From Aureimonas phyllosphaerae (GTDB lineage: Bacteria; Pseudomonadota; Alphaproteobacteria; Rhizobiales; Rhizobiaceae), in contig NZ_FOOA01000006.1 of NCBI RefSeq assembly GCF_900113065.1, positions 124,001 through 188,000 on the forward strand: DNA of 64,000 bases, in the 5' to 3' direction. Below the pieces are notes generated by a model. That model worked only from the letters and a program-made list of their open reading frames with translations, was not told the origin of the DNA and did no database searches. Below, piece by piece: positions 8,990 to 18,319 of the stretch (position 1 is its first letter; every line of letters begins with the position of its first letter). The position numbers and the translations under genes were made by a program.

Positions 8990-10759
8990 TCAGCCCCCGA
9001 CCGGCCAGAACAGTGCGATCAGCGGCACGCCGACGAAGAGCACGATAGCCGAGAGCGGCAAGCCGAGGCGCCAGTAGTCGCCGAACCGGTAGCCGCCCGG
9101 CGCCATGACGATCGTGTTGCACTGGTGGCCGATCGGCGTGAGGAAGTCGCAGGCCGCCCCCAGCGCCACCGCCATCAGGAACGGGTCGGGGTTCAGCCCC
9201 AGCCGCACCGCGAGGCTGCCGGCGATGGGCCCGAGCATCAGGACGGTCGCCGCGTTGTTGAGGAACGGGGTGACCGCCATGGCGAGCAGCGTCACCATGA
9301 AGAGCGAGGTGAGCGGCGACAGCCCGTGCAGGGCGGTCGACAGCCAGCCCGCGATGAGGTCGGTGCCGCCGGTGGTCTGGATCGCCTCCGACAGCGGGAT
9401 CAGCGCGGCGAGGAGCACGATCACCGACGCTTCCACCGTGCCGTAGGCCTCGTGCATGCTCATGACGCGCAGGAGAAGGAGGATCACGGCCGCGCCAAAG
9501 AAGGCGGCGACCGCGCTGACGATACCCGCGGCGGTCAGGATCATCGCGGCCATCAGCACCCCGAGCGGGATGAACGAGCGGCGCGAGCGGCCGAGCACGA
9601 TCGAACGCTCGGCGAGCGGCAGGATGCGCAGCTCGGCGAGCGCCGCCGGCACGCTTTCGCTGGTTCCCTTCAGGACGAGGACGTCGCCCTCGCGGAGGCG
9701 GAGCGTTGCGAGCCGCTGCTCGATCGGCCGCCCGGAGCGGCTGACGGCGAGCACCGCCACCCCGTGCGCCGTCTCCAGCGCCAGCTTGCCGAGACGCGAG
9801 CCGATCGCCGGCGACTGCGGCGTCACGACGCCCTCGACGACGCTCTCGGTCTCGATGTCGGCGCGCGTCGACAGGTCGCCCGTGAGGCTGAGGCCGGCGC
9901 GCGCCACGGCCCGCTCGATGCCCTCCGGCTCGCCGCCGAGGAGCAGGAGGTCGCCCGCCTTCAGCACCATGCCGGGCGTCGGCTCATGGCGTCGGAACCG
10001 CTCGCGGATCACGAGGCGCACGGCGATGTCGTTGTCGGCGGCCGCCTCCAGCTCGGCGACGCTGCGCCCGGCGATGGTCGAGCCTTCCGGGATCTCGGCC
10101 TCGGCCGTGTAGGCGTCGAGCGCGAAGGCCTCGCCCATGCCGCCGGCCGGCTTCCGCTTCGGGATGAGGCCGGAGGCGAGCGACAGGAACAGGAAGCCGC
10201 AGACCACGACCCCGATGCCGACCGGCGCGTAGTCGAACATGGCGAAGGGCTGGCCCGTCATGTCTTGGCGGATCTTCGAGACGATGATGTTGGGCGAGGT
10301 GCCGACGAGGGTGACGAGACCGCCGATCAGCGAGCCGAAGGCCATCGGCATCAGGAGCTGCGAGACGGACGTGCCGTTCTTGCGCGAGACCTGCGCGGCG
10401 ATCGGCATGAACATGGCGAGCGCGCCGACGTTCTTCGTCACCATCGAGAGCAGCGTGACGGCGCCGACCAAGACGAAGACCTGCCGGCGCGCCGTGCGCA
10501 TGTGCGGCATCAGCGGGCGCATGATGTCCTCCACGACGCCCGAGCGCGCGATCGCGGCGCTGACGAGGAGTGCGGCGACGACGATCACCACCACGTCGTC
10601 GGCAAACCCGGAAAAGGCGCTCTTGACCGGCACGATGCCGGTGACGACGCCGGCGAGCAGCCCGAGGAGCGCGATGAGATCGTAGGGCAGGCGCCCCCAG
10701 ACGAAGCCGGCGACGGTGAGGCCGACGAGGCCGAAGGCGAGGGCTTGGTCGAGGGTCAT
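8990..10759 (-). CDS. SLC13/DASS-type anion transporter with two TrkA-C domains
   Basis: Inner-membrane transporter of 589 residues. Two blocks of hydrophobic helices (about 1-200 and 395-589) flank a soluble middle region (about 205-385) with two TrkA-C/RCK-C repeats, for example AEIPEGSTIAGRSVAELE and GDLLLLGGEPEGIERAV. The second membrane half has TPFLNNAATVLMLGPIA and ACDFLTPIGHQCNTIV, typical of the family (SPT motif variant SPNI in the first half: LVGTSPNIIVSKIRQ). Homologues move sulfate, dicarboxylates or other anions; the cargo is unknown. Start ATG 10759 gives the usual MTLDQAL N-terminus. It is divergent from the hybrid kinase gene across about 140 bases. Confidence 0.88.
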   Translation of the reverse strand: MTLDQALAFGLVGLTVAGFVWGRLPYDLIALLGLLAGVVTGIVPVKSAFSGFADDVVVIVVAALLVSAAIARSGVVEDIMRPLMPHMRTARRQVFVLVGAVTLLSMVTKNVGALAMFMPIAAQVSRKNGTSVSQLLMPMAFGSLIGGLVTLVGTSPNIIVSKIRQDMTGQPFAMFDYAPVGIGVVVCGFLFLSLASGLIPKRKPAGGMGEAFALDAYTAEAEIPEGSTIAGRSVAELEAAADNDIAVRLVIRERFRRHEPTPGMVLKAGDLLLLGGEPEGIERAVARAGLSLTGDLSTRADIETESVVEGVVTPQSPAIGSRLGKLALETAHGVAVLAVSRSGRPIEQRLATLRLREGDVLVLKGTSESVPAALAELRILPLAERSIVLGRSRRSFIPLGVLMAAMILTAAGIVSAVAAFFGAAVILLLLRVMSMHEAYGTVEASVIVLLAALIPLSEAIQTTGGTDLIAGWLSTALHGLSPLTSLFMVTLLAMAVTPFLNNAATVLMLGPIAGSLAVRLGLNPDPFLMAVALGAACDFLTPIGHQCNTIVMAPGGYRFGDYWRLGLPLSAIVLFVGVPLIALFWPVGG

Positions 10760-10899
10760 GGGGGGCTCGCGGAGGGAACGGCGTAAGGCGGAAGGCGACA
10801 AAAAGCGGCACGGCGGCCCGTGCCCGTCGAACGAAATCCGGCGCGCGCCGTTACGCGAGGGATGCGGCGCCTCCGTCCGCATTCGGGGGACTTCCAAGC

Positions 10900-13800
10900 A
10901 TGACACAAGGTGGCGCCGGGATCGCATCCGGCAATAAGGGCGTGGCGACGGTCCAAGCGGCCCTCGGACGCACGGCGGTTCTGGCCGGACTGCTGCTGGC
11001 GCTGGCGACCGCGGCCTTCGTCTGGACCATCTGGCAGGACACGCGCCGCGAGGAAGCGGCGAGCGGCAATGCCGCCATCATCGCCGAGGCTGAGCGCTAC
11101 CTGTCGATGATGACCAGCATCGAGACCTCGACGCGCGGCTTCGTCATCGCCGGCACGGAGGAGTTCCTGTCCCCGTTCCGCCAGAACGTCGCCGATCTGC
11201 CGGCGCAGCTCGTACGGATGGAGAATGTCTGGGCGGAGGGCGGCGGCGATCCCGCCCGGCTGGCGCGCCTGCGCGAGCTGGCCGAACAGGAGATCGCGAT
11301 CGAGACCGAGACGGTGCGCCTGCGCAACGAGGAGGGGATCGAGGCCGCGTCCGACCTCGTGCGCTCGGGCATCGGCAAGCGGCTGATGGACGATATCCGC
11401 ATGGAGGTCGGGCTCGCGCAGACGAACGCGCAGAAGCGCGTCGATCTCGCCGAGGCGACGGCGCATCGCGACGCGCTGGTCTCCAACATCGCCTTTCTCG
11501 CCGCCATCCTGTCGGCCGCCTCGCTCGCCGTCATCGCCTTCCGCCGCCATGTCGAGAGCCGGCGGGCGAGCGGCATGCTGTCGGCGGTTCTTGAAAACTC
11601 GCCGGTGGCGATCGGCTTTGTCGGCCGCGACGGCCGGCTCGGGCGCCTCAATCCCGCCTTCGCGCAGGCCGGCGCCAGCCTGAAGCGCGAGGTCGCGGTC
11701 TCGGATTCGCTGCTGGACCTCTTCCCGCACGACCGCGTGATGCTGGAGCGCATGCTGGACGAGACGCTGCGCTGGGGCCGCACGCACAACGGCGTCGAGC
11801 TGCGGGCGGGCGAGGGCGCGGACGAGCAGATCTATCTCGCGAGCATCTATCCGCTGCGCGCCGAGGGGCGTATTGCGCACGAGACGGTGGGCGCGGGCAT
11901 CGTCCTCACCAACGCCACCAAGCGCCTGCGCGCCGAGCGGCAGCTCGCCTATTCGGAGACGCGCTTCCGCTCGCTGATCGAGGCGACCTCGGCAATCGTC
12001 TGGTCCGCGCCGAGTTCCGGCCGCTTCTCCGGCGCCCAGCCGGGCTGGGCCGCGTTCACCGGCCAGTCGGAGGCGCAGTATTCGGGTTTCGGCTGGACCG
12101 AGGCCCTCCATCCCGAGGACCGCGAGCGCAGCGCCAAGGCCTGGAAGGAGGCGGTGGAGCGCGAGGGGACGTACAAGATCGAGCACCGCGTGCGCCGCCA
12201 CGACGGCGAGTGGCGCGACATGCTGGCCCGCTCCGTGCCGATCCGCGGACCGGACGGGAGCCTCACCGAATGGGTGGGCACCCACACCGACATCACCGAC
12301 CAGAAGCGGATCGCCGCCGAGCTCGGTCATTCCAACGAGCAGTTCCGCATCATCGCCGACAACATCCCGCAGTTCGCTTGGATCGCCGATCCCAGTGGCG
12401 ACATCGACTGGTACAACCAGCGCTGGTTCGACTACACCGGCACGACACTCGAGGAGATGCGCGGGCACGGCTGGACCAAGGTCCACCACCCCGACCATAT
12501 CGAACGGGTGCGCCAGGAACTGGCACGGCGCTTTGCGGAAGGCGTGAAATGGGAGGACAGTTTTCCGCTGCGCGGCGCCGACGGGCAGTATCGCTGGTTC
12601 CTCTCCCAGGCGATCCCGATCCGCGACGAAACGGGCACGATTACGCGCTGGTTCGGCACCAACACCGACATCACCTCGCAGCGCGCCGCCGAGCAGGAGC
12701 TTGCCGCGGCCAAGGAGGCGGCCGAGAACGCCAACCGCGCCAAGTCGCAGTTCATCGCCAACATGAGCCATGAGTTGCGCACGCCGCTCTCGGCCGTGAT
12801 CGGCTATGCCGAGATGCTGGAGGAGGAGGTCGAGGATCTCGGCGAGGCCCACCTTCTCACCGACCTGAAGAAGATCGAGCAGAACGCCCGGCATCTTCTC
12901 AGCCTGATCAATGACGTCCTCGACCTGTCGAAGATCGAGGCCGAGCGGATGGATGTGTATGCCGAGAGCTTCCGGCTCTCCGACGTGCTGGACGAGGTGG
13001 CCTCGACGGTCGGCTCGCTGATCACCAAGAAGAACAACCGTCTGGCGGTGGAGAAGGACGGCGATCTCGGCGAGATGCACACCGATCAGGTGAAGCTGCG
13101 CCAGTGCCTGATCAACCTCCTGTCGAATGCCGCCAAATTCACCGAGGAGGGCACGATCACCCTGTCGGCCAGCCGCGAACCGCAGGACGGCGGCGACTGG
13201 ATCCGGCTCGAAGTGACCGATACCGGCATCGGCATGACGCCCGAGCAGGTCGAGCGCCTGTTCGAGCGCTTCGCGCAAGCCGACGAATCGACGACGCGCA
13301 AGTTCGGCGGTACCGGCCTCGGGCTCGCCATCACCCGCGCCTTCTGCCGCCTGCTCGGCGGCGACATCGGCGTCACCAGCGCCGAGGGGCAGGGGACGAC
13401 CTTCACCATCCGCATTCCCGCCGAGGTCGAGAAGCCTGCCGAGGAGGTCCTGCCGGACACGACCGACGTCAAGCCGCCCGCGGAGGCGGGCGCGGGGCTC
13501 GTGCTGGCGATCGACGACGACCCGCATGCGCGCGAGCTTGTCACCCGCTTCCTGATGCGCGAGGGCTTTTCGGTGCGCACCGCCGCCGACGGCCTCAGCG
13601 GCCTCGAGATGGCGCGGCTCCTCAAGCCCGACGTGATCCTTCTCGACGTGACGATGCCCAAGATGGACGGCTGGGCCGTCCTGACCGAGCTGAAGGGCGA
13701 TCCCGAGGTATCGGCGATCCCGGTCGTGATGATCACCATCATCGACGAGCATAGCCTCGGCTATGCCTTGGGCGCGGCGGACTATCTTCTGAAACCGGTC

Positions 13801-14280
13801 GAATGGAACCGCCTGAAGGCGGTGCTCGATCGCTTCCGCACCAGCGACAACGGGTTGATCCTTGCGGTCGACGACGACGAGGACGGCCTGCACCGCACCG
13901 CCACCATGCTGGAGCGCGAGGGACTGAAGGTGATCACGGCGCTGAACGGGCGCGAGGCGCTGGCGCGCATGGAGACCGAGCGCCTGAGCCTCATCCTCCT
14001 CGACCTGGTCATGCCCGAGATGGACGGTTTCGCCTTCATCAAGGCCATGCGCGAACGGGCGGACTGGCGCGATATCCCCGTCGTCGTCCTCACCTCCAAG
14101 GATCTCAACGCCGACGAGAAGCGCTTCCTGCAGGGTCAGGCCGAGGACGTCTTCTCGAAAGGCGATGTCGACCTTAGGGACCTTGCGGCCCAGATCCGCG
14201 TTATGGTCGGTCAGGGGGCGCACGCCGAGGCAACGCAGCCTGCACAGACGGGACAGTCCGCATCGGAGCCGACATCATGA
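10900..14280 (+). CDS. Hybrid sensor histidine kinase: CHASE3, PAS repeats, two receiver domains
   Basis: Membrane-bound sensor of 1126 residues. Order: helix 24-45; extracytoplasmic CHASE3-like domain about 46-190 with the diagnostic TRGFVIAG at 78-85; helix 193-214; three PAS-like regions (about 225-340, 350-470, 475-595); HisKA with MSHELRTP (His 624); HATPase with N box NLLSNAAKF and GTGLGLA; then two receiver domains with acceptor aspartates at about 916 (LLDVTMPKMDG) and 1035 (LLDLVMPEMDG). It starts at ATG 10900 and overlaps the next receiver gene by four bases. No Hpt domain is encoded nearby, so the phosphorelay may use an unlinked Hpt or the downstream receiver directly. The signal is unknown. 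Confidence 0.93.
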   Translation: MTQGGAGIASGNKGVATVQAALGRTAVLAGLLLALATAAFVWTIWQDTRREEAASGNAAIIAEAERYLSMMTSIETSTRGFVIAGTEEFLSPFRQNVADLPAQLVRMENVWAEGGGDPARLARLRELAEQEIAIETETVRLRNEEGIEAASDLVRSGIGKRLMDDIRMEVGLAQTNAQKRVDLAEATAHRDALVSNIAFLAAILSAASLAVIAFRRHVESRRASGMLSAVLENSPVAIGFVGRDGRLGRLNPAFAQAGASLKREVAVSDSLLDLFPHDRVMLERMLDETLRWGRTHNGVELRAGEGADEQIYLASIYPLRAEGRIAHETVGAGIVLTNATKRLRAERQLAYSETRFRSLIEATSAIVWSAPSSGRFSGAQPGWAAFTGQSEAQYSGFGWTEALHPEDRERSAKAWKEAVEREGTYKIEHRVRRHDGEWRDMLARSVPIRGPDGSLTEWVGTHTDITDQKRIAAELGHSNEQFRIIADNIPQFAWIADPSGDIDWYNQRWFDYTGTTLEEMRGHGWTKVHHPDHIERVRQELARRFAEGVKWEDSFPLRGADGQYRWFLSQAIPIRDETGTITRWFGTNTDITSQRAAEQELAAAKEAAENANRAKSQFIANMSHELRTPLSAVIGYAEMLEEEVEDLGEAHLLTDLKKIEQNARHLLSLINDVLDLSKIEAERMDVYAESFRLSDVLDEVASTVGSLITKKNNRLAVEKDGDLGEMHTDQVKLRQCLINLLSNAAKFTEEGTITLSASREPQDGGDWIRLEVTDTGIGMTPEQVERLFERFAQADESTTRKFGGTGLGLAITRAFCRLLGGDIGVTSAEGQGTTFTIRIPAEVEKPAEEVLPDTTDVKPPAEAGAGLVLAIDDDPHARELVTRFLMREGFSVRTAADGLSGLEMARLLKPDVILLDVTMPKMDGWAVLTELKGDPEVSAIPVVMITIIDEHSLGYALGAADYLLKPVEWNRLKAVLDRFRTSDNGLILAVDDDEDGLHRTATMLEREGLKVITALNGREALARMETERLSLILLDLVMPEMDGFAFIKAMRERADWRDIPVVVLTSKDLNADEKRFLQGQAEDVFSKGDVDLRDLAAQIRVMVGQGAHAEATQPAQTGQSASEPTS

Positions 14281-14660
14281 CACGCATCCTGCTGGTCGAG
14301 GACCACGAGGAAATCTGGGACTTCCTGTCCCGCCGCCTGCAGCGGCGCGGCTACGAGGTGGTGCTGGCCCATGACGGGCAGGACGGCATCGAGAAGGCCC
14401 GCGGCACGGCGCCCGACATCATCCTCCTCGACATGAACCTGCCGGTTCTTGACGGCTGGACCGCCGCGCGCACCATGCGGGCCGACGCCTCGATGCCCCG
14501 GATTCCGATCATCGCGCTGACCGCCCACGCCATGTCGGGCGACAAGGAGAAGACGCTGGCGGCCGGCTGCGACGACTACCACGCCAAGCCCGTCGACTTC
14601 TCCAAGCTCCTCGGCCAGATCGAGGCGCTGCTGCAGCAGCCCGCGGCGGCGCAGGCTTGA
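14277..14660 (+). CDS. Single-domain response regulator
   Basis: 127 residues, a lone receiver domain with acidic pocket VEDHEE, phosphoacceptor Asp at about 53 (ILLDMNLPVLDG), Thr in IIALTAHAMSGD and Lys in HAKPVDFSKLL. No output domain; such proteins act as phosphate shuttles or protein-binding switches. It overlaps the hybrid kinase stop by four bases (ATGA) and its own TGA overlaps the TTG start of the next gene, so the three form one translationally coupled unit. Confidence 0.93.
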   Translation: MTRILLVEDHEEIWDFLSRRLQRRGYEVVLAHDGQDGIEKARGTAPDIILLDMNLPVLDGWTAARTMRADASMPRIPIIALTAHAMSGDKEKTLAAGCDDYHAKPVDFSKLLGQIEALLQQPAAAQA

Positions 14661-15244
14661 GCGTCGAATGGCTCTGGCGCCTGGCCGGGCGCCAGGCGGG
14701 ACCACGCGACGGGCAGGGCCTGAACCTCGAGGCCCTCGACCTGCCCGCGATGGACGGTGCCGCAGCGCCGACGCCGACCTCGACGCGCCGCGACGGCGTG
14801 GAAGCGACGCTGGCGTTGAAAGTGCTGTCGGCGCATCTGGCGAACTTTCGGCAGGTCTCGTTTCCGCTGACCCTCGACTTCCGCTCCTTCTCGGCCGAGG
14901 AGGCCGCGCTCGCCGTCGATGCGGCGGCGTTGGCGCTCGAAGCCGACGAGGGCGGTTGGGCGGACGCCACGCGGCGCGAGCGCGCGCGGGAGACGCTGAC
15001 GCGGCTCGGCGCTTCGCCGTCGCATCTCGCGCCGCTGGAGCACGACACGGCAGCGCCAGTCTCGATCGGCGCCCTGGCGGATACGGCACGCCGGCTCGAC
15101 AAGGCGGCGCATGCCTATGCCGTGTCGCTTCTCGTGATCGGCCAGCGCTCAGCGGTCGCGCAGGCCTACCTCACCTATCTCGCCGCCCGCCTCGGGCTGA
15201 CGGCCAATGTCGTCGGCAGCCTCAACCGGCGCTTTCGCGCGTGA
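14657..15244 (+). CDS. Uncharacterised protein, possibly TerB/DUF533-like C-terminus
   Basis: 195 residues, not firmly recognised. The N-terminal 70 residues are low complexity and variable; residues about 80-190 are predicted helical, and the ending (AHAYAVSLLVIGQRSAVA then AYLTYLAARLGL) resembles the C-terminal end of DUF533/TerB-like proteins. It has no signal peptide or membrane helix. It starts at a TTG overlapping the receiver's stop codon (TTGA), so it is probably made together with the signalling proteins and could be an output or partner. Its last 23 bases overlap the end of the convergent CBS gene. Alternative: a wholly novel helical protein. Confidence 0.55.
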   Translation: MSVEWLWRLAGRQAGPRDGQGLNLEALDLPAMDGAAAPTPTSTRRDGVEATLALKVLSAHLANFRQVSFPLTLDFRSFSAEEAALAVDAAALALEADEGGWADATRRERARETLTRLGASPSHLAPLEHDTAAPVSIGALADTARRLDKAAHAYAVSLLVIGQRSAVAQAYLTYLAARLGLTANVVGSLNRRFRA

Positions 15245-15650
15245 TCTCGCGCAGCGCCGACTGAACCGTGCCCGACTCCAGAAGAAGCACGCGCGACAGG
15301 TCGGCGAGCGTCACCCAGCCGACCACGGCCCCGTCGCCTTGCGTGACGGCGAGGCGCCGGATGCGGTGCGCGGTCATCAGGTCCATCGCGGCCTGCAGGC
15401 TGTCGGACGGACGGCAGGCAAGGATCGGCGACGACATGACGTCGCGCGCCCGCGTCTGCGCCGGATCGAGCCCGCGCGCCACGACGCGGTAGAGGATGTC
15501 GCGATCGGTGACGACGCCCCGGGCGTCGTCCGCCGTACCGATGGGCAGCGATCCGACGTCGAGATCCCCCATCATGACGGCAAGCTCCGACACGGGGTCG
15601 TCGAGCCCGGCAAACTCCACGTGCCGGTTCATTACGTCCTGGATCTTCAA
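15222..15650 (-). CDS. CBS-domain-pair protein
   Basis: 142 residues made almost only of two CBS motifs: about 1-60 (IQDVMNRHVEF ... RGVVTDRDILYRVVARG) and 65-130 (ARDVMSSPILACRP ... VVGWVTLADLSRVLL). Stand-alone pairs bind adenosine nucleotides and regulate partners or stress responses. The start is TTG 15650 with GAGGAAG about eight bases upstream. It is divergent from glgX over about 140 bases and overlaps the preceding plus-strand gene tail to tail. Confidence 0.88.
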   Translation of the reverse strand: MKIQDVMNRHVEFAGLDDPVSELAVMMGDLDVGSLPIGTADDARGVVTDRDILYRVVARGLDPAQTRARDVMSSPILACRPSDSLQAAMDLMTAHRIRRLAVTQGDGAVVGWVTLADLSRVLLLESGTVQSALREITRESAG

Positions 15651-15788
15651 GATATCGCTTCCTCGTCGCGCATTGATCGCCGGGACATAACGGGGACGCC
15701 GCCAAACGGTTCGCAGGTGCGGGAACCAAATGCGCTTCCATCCCCTTTCCCGATCCGGCGTGTCTCAATTCATGACGGGATCCATCCC

Positions 15789-18065
15789 TTGAACATTCAA
15801 CCGAATGCCTCCGACTTCGCGTCCACTCTCGCGAAGCCCGGCCTCCACAAATCACGTGTTGAGGCTGGCCGGCCGTTCCCGCGCGGCGCCACATGGGACG
15901 GACTGGGCGTCAACTTCGCCCTGTTCTCCGCCAATGCCACGAAGGTCGAGCTCTGCATCTTCGACCAGACCGGCACCACCGAGCTCGAGCGCATCGTGCT
16001 GCCGGAATACACCAACGAGGTGTTCCACGGCTATCTGCCGGATGCGCGCCCCGGCCTCGTCTACGGCTATCGCGTCCATGGCCCCTACGAGCCCGACGCC
16101 GGCCATCGCTTCAACCCGAACAAGCTTCTCCTCGACCCTTACGCAAAGCAGCATGTCGGCGAACTGAAGTGGGATCACGCCCTCTTCGGCTACACGATCG
16201 GCCACGCTGACGGCGACCTGTCGTTCGACGAGCGCGACTCGGCGGCCTTCGTACCGAAGTCGCAGATCGTCGACCCCGCCTTCACCTGGGGCAACGATCG
16301 TCGGCCGAACGTGCCCTGGGAGCGGACCGTCTTCTACGAGACCCACGTCAAGGGCTTCACCCAGCGCCATCCCAGCGTGCCGGAGCGTGACCGCGGCAAG
16401 TTCTCGGGTCTCGCGCACCACGACGTCGTCCAGTACATCAAGAGCCTCGGCATCACGTCGGTCGAGCTCCTGCCGATCCATGCCTTCGTGGACGACAGCT
16501 ACCTCGTCGAGAAGGGCCTGCGGAACTTCTGGGGCTACAACACCCTCGGCTTCTTCGCGCCCGATCCGCGCTACATGGGCTCGCCCTTCGTCAATGAGTT
16601 CAAGGAACTCGTCTCGACCTTCCACCACAACGGGCTCGAGGTGATCCTCGACGTCGTCTACAACCACACGGCCGAGGGCAACGAGAACGGGCCGACCCTC
16701 TCGTTCAAGGGCATCGACAACGCGACCTACTACCGGCTCCTGCCGGACAACAAGCGCTACTACATCAACGACACCGGCACCGGGAACACCGTCAACACCT
16801 CGCATCCGCGCGTGATGCAGCTGGTGATGGACAGCCTCCGCTACTGGGCCGGCGAGATGCGCGTCGACGGGTTCCGCTTCGACCTTGCGACCATTTTGGC
16901 GCGCGAGCCGACGGGCTTCTCGGAGGAGTCCTCCTTCCTCCACGCCACGATGCAGGATCCGCTCTTGTCCCAGGTCAAGCTGATCGCCGAGCCTTGGGAC
17001 TGTGGTCCGGGCGGCTATCAGGTCGGCCGCTTCCCGCCGGGCTGGGCCGAGTGGAACGACGGCTACCGCGACACGGTGCGCGCCTACTGGCGCGGCGACG
17101 AGGGCAAGGTTCCGGCGGTCGCCGGCAAGATCTCGGCTTCCGCCGACCTCTTTAACAATCGCGGTCGCCAGCCCTGGGCGAGCGTCAACTTCATCACCGC
17201 CCACGACGGTTTCACGCTGCACGACCTCGTCTGTTACAACGACAAGCACAACGAGGCGAACGGCGAGGACAATCGCGACGGCCATTCGCACAACCTCTCG
17301 AACAACTACGGCGTCGAGGGGCCGACCGAGGATGCGGAGATCAACAACGTCCGCTTCCGCCAGCTGCGCAACTTCTTCGCGACGCTCCTCCTCTCGCGCG
17401 GCACGCCGATGATCCTAGCGGGCGACGAGTTCGCCCGCACGCAAGGGGGCAACAATAACGCCTACGCGCAGGACAACGAGATCGGCTGGGTCGACTGGAA
17501 CGTCACGCAGGACGGCGAGGATCTGGCGGAATTCGTCCAGAAGCTCATCATGCTGCGTCAGGCGCTTCCGATGTTGCGTCGCGGCCGCTTCCTCCAGGGG
17601 CGGTTCGACGAGGAGATCGGCGCCAAGGACGTGACGTGGATGTCGCCGTCGGGCGGCGAGATGCAGCAGGCGGAATGGGACGATGCCGGCGCACGCTGCT
17701 TCGGCGTCCTTCTCGACGGCCGGGCGCAGGCCGAGGGCATCAAGCGCATCGGTTCGGACGCGACGATGCTCCTCGTCCTCAACGCGCACCATGACGTCGT
17801 GAACTTCAAGCTGCCGCAGGCCCCCGGCGGTCGCCGCTGGCACTGCATCATCGACACCAACATGCCGAACCGCGACGAGCTCGTGCCCTTCGAGTTCGAC
17901 ACCGACTACATGGCGACCGGCCGCTCGCTGCTCGCCTTCATCCTCGAGCCCGAGGATGGCTACTCCCTGTCGGACGAGGCGCACCAAGCCTTCCAGCACG
18001 TGTCGGAAGCCTTCCGCCGCGCCGCCGCCGAACGCGTGCATATCGTCCGGCCCGACAAGGGCTGA
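15789..18065 (+). CDS. glgX: Glycogen debranching enzyme (isoamylase type)
   Basis: Removes alpha-1,6 branches during glycogen breakdown; cytoplasmic GH13 enzyme of about 758 residues, slightly longer than the usual 690-720. N-terminal CBM48 region about 27-130 (FPRGATWDGLGVNFALFSAN), then the TIM barrel: region I DVVYNHTAEG, nucleophile Asp about 365 in RVDGFRFDLAT, acid Glu about 401 in LIAEPWDCGPGG, Asp about 473 in ITAHDGFTLHD. The GEDNRDGHSHNLSNNYG loop is typical of GlgX/TreX. The start is uncertain: TTG 15789 is used, giving MNIQPNASDF; a GTG some 30 bases upstream is possible. No other glycogen gene lies in the window. It ends in a strong terminator. Confidence 0.92.
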   Translation: MNIQPNASDFASTLAKPGLHKSRVEAGRPFPRGATWDGLGVNFALFSANATKVELCIFDQTGTTELERIVLPEYTNEVFHGYLPDARPGLVYGYRVHGPYEPDAGHRFNPNKLLLDPYAKQHVGELKWDHALFGYTIGHADGDLSFDERDSAAFVPKSQIVDPAFTWGNDRRPNVPWERTVFYETHVKGFTQRHPSVPERDRGKFSGLAHHDVVQYIKSLGITSVELLPIHAFVDDSYLVEKGLRNFWGYNTLGFFAPDPRYMGSPFVNEFKELVSTFHHNGLEVILDVVYNHTAEGNENGPTLSFKGIDNATYYRLLPDNKRYYINDTGTGNTVNTSHPRVMQLVMDSLRYWAGEMRVDGFRFDLATILAREPTGFSEESSFLHATMQDPLLSQVKLIAEPWDCGPGGYQVGRFPPGWAEWNDGYRDTVRAYWRGDEGKVPAVAGKISASADLFNNRGRQPWASVNFITAHDGFTLHDLVCYNDKHNEANGEDNRDGHSHNLSNNYGVEGPTEDAEINNVRFRQLRNFFATLLLSRGTPMILAGDEFARTQGGNNNAYAQDNEIGWVDWNVTQDGEDLAEFVQKLIMLRQALPMLRRGRFLQGRFDEEIGAKDVTWMSPSGGEMQQAEWDDAGARCFGVLLDGRAQAEGIKRIGSDATMLLVLNAHHDVVNFKLPQAPGGRRWHCIIDTNMPNRDELVPFEFDTDYMATGRSLLAFILEPEDGYSLSDEAHQAFQHVSEAFRRAAAERVHIVRPDKG

Positions 18066-18104
18066 TCGACCACTCCGGCGCCTTGCCGGCGCCGGCCGGC
18101 AACG

Positions 18105-18139
18105 AAAAGGGCCGCTTCCGAAAGGAGGCGGCCCTTTTT
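18105..18139 (+). terminator. Rho-independent terminator after glgX
   Basis: GGGCCGC...CC pairs with GG...GCGGCCC around a GAAA loop, flanked by an A run on the left and TTTTT on the right; 40 bases after the glgX stop. The A/T symmetry would let it also work on the opposite strand for the AI-2E-family gene ending at 18320. Confidence 0.85.
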
Positions 18140-18319
18140 CATGTCGGGTCGAGGCGTCTTTCAGGCGAGCGCGAAGCGGGCAGGATCGACTGGACGCTCA
18201 CGAAGATTCAAGGCGCTCCTAAAGCGCGGCAGTTACCCGGACGGCAAGAACCCAAGTCACCGATGGCTCTCCGCCAAACGGCCGCAAACCGTGCCGGCTT
18301 GTGCTGTGGGCGGCCTCAG

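Noticed and set aside
10756-14223. A 1155-codon open frame opposite the hybrid kinase gene
   Set aside because: Antisense shadow common in GC-rich genomes; the plus strand encodes clear CHASE3, PAS, kinase and receiver motifs.
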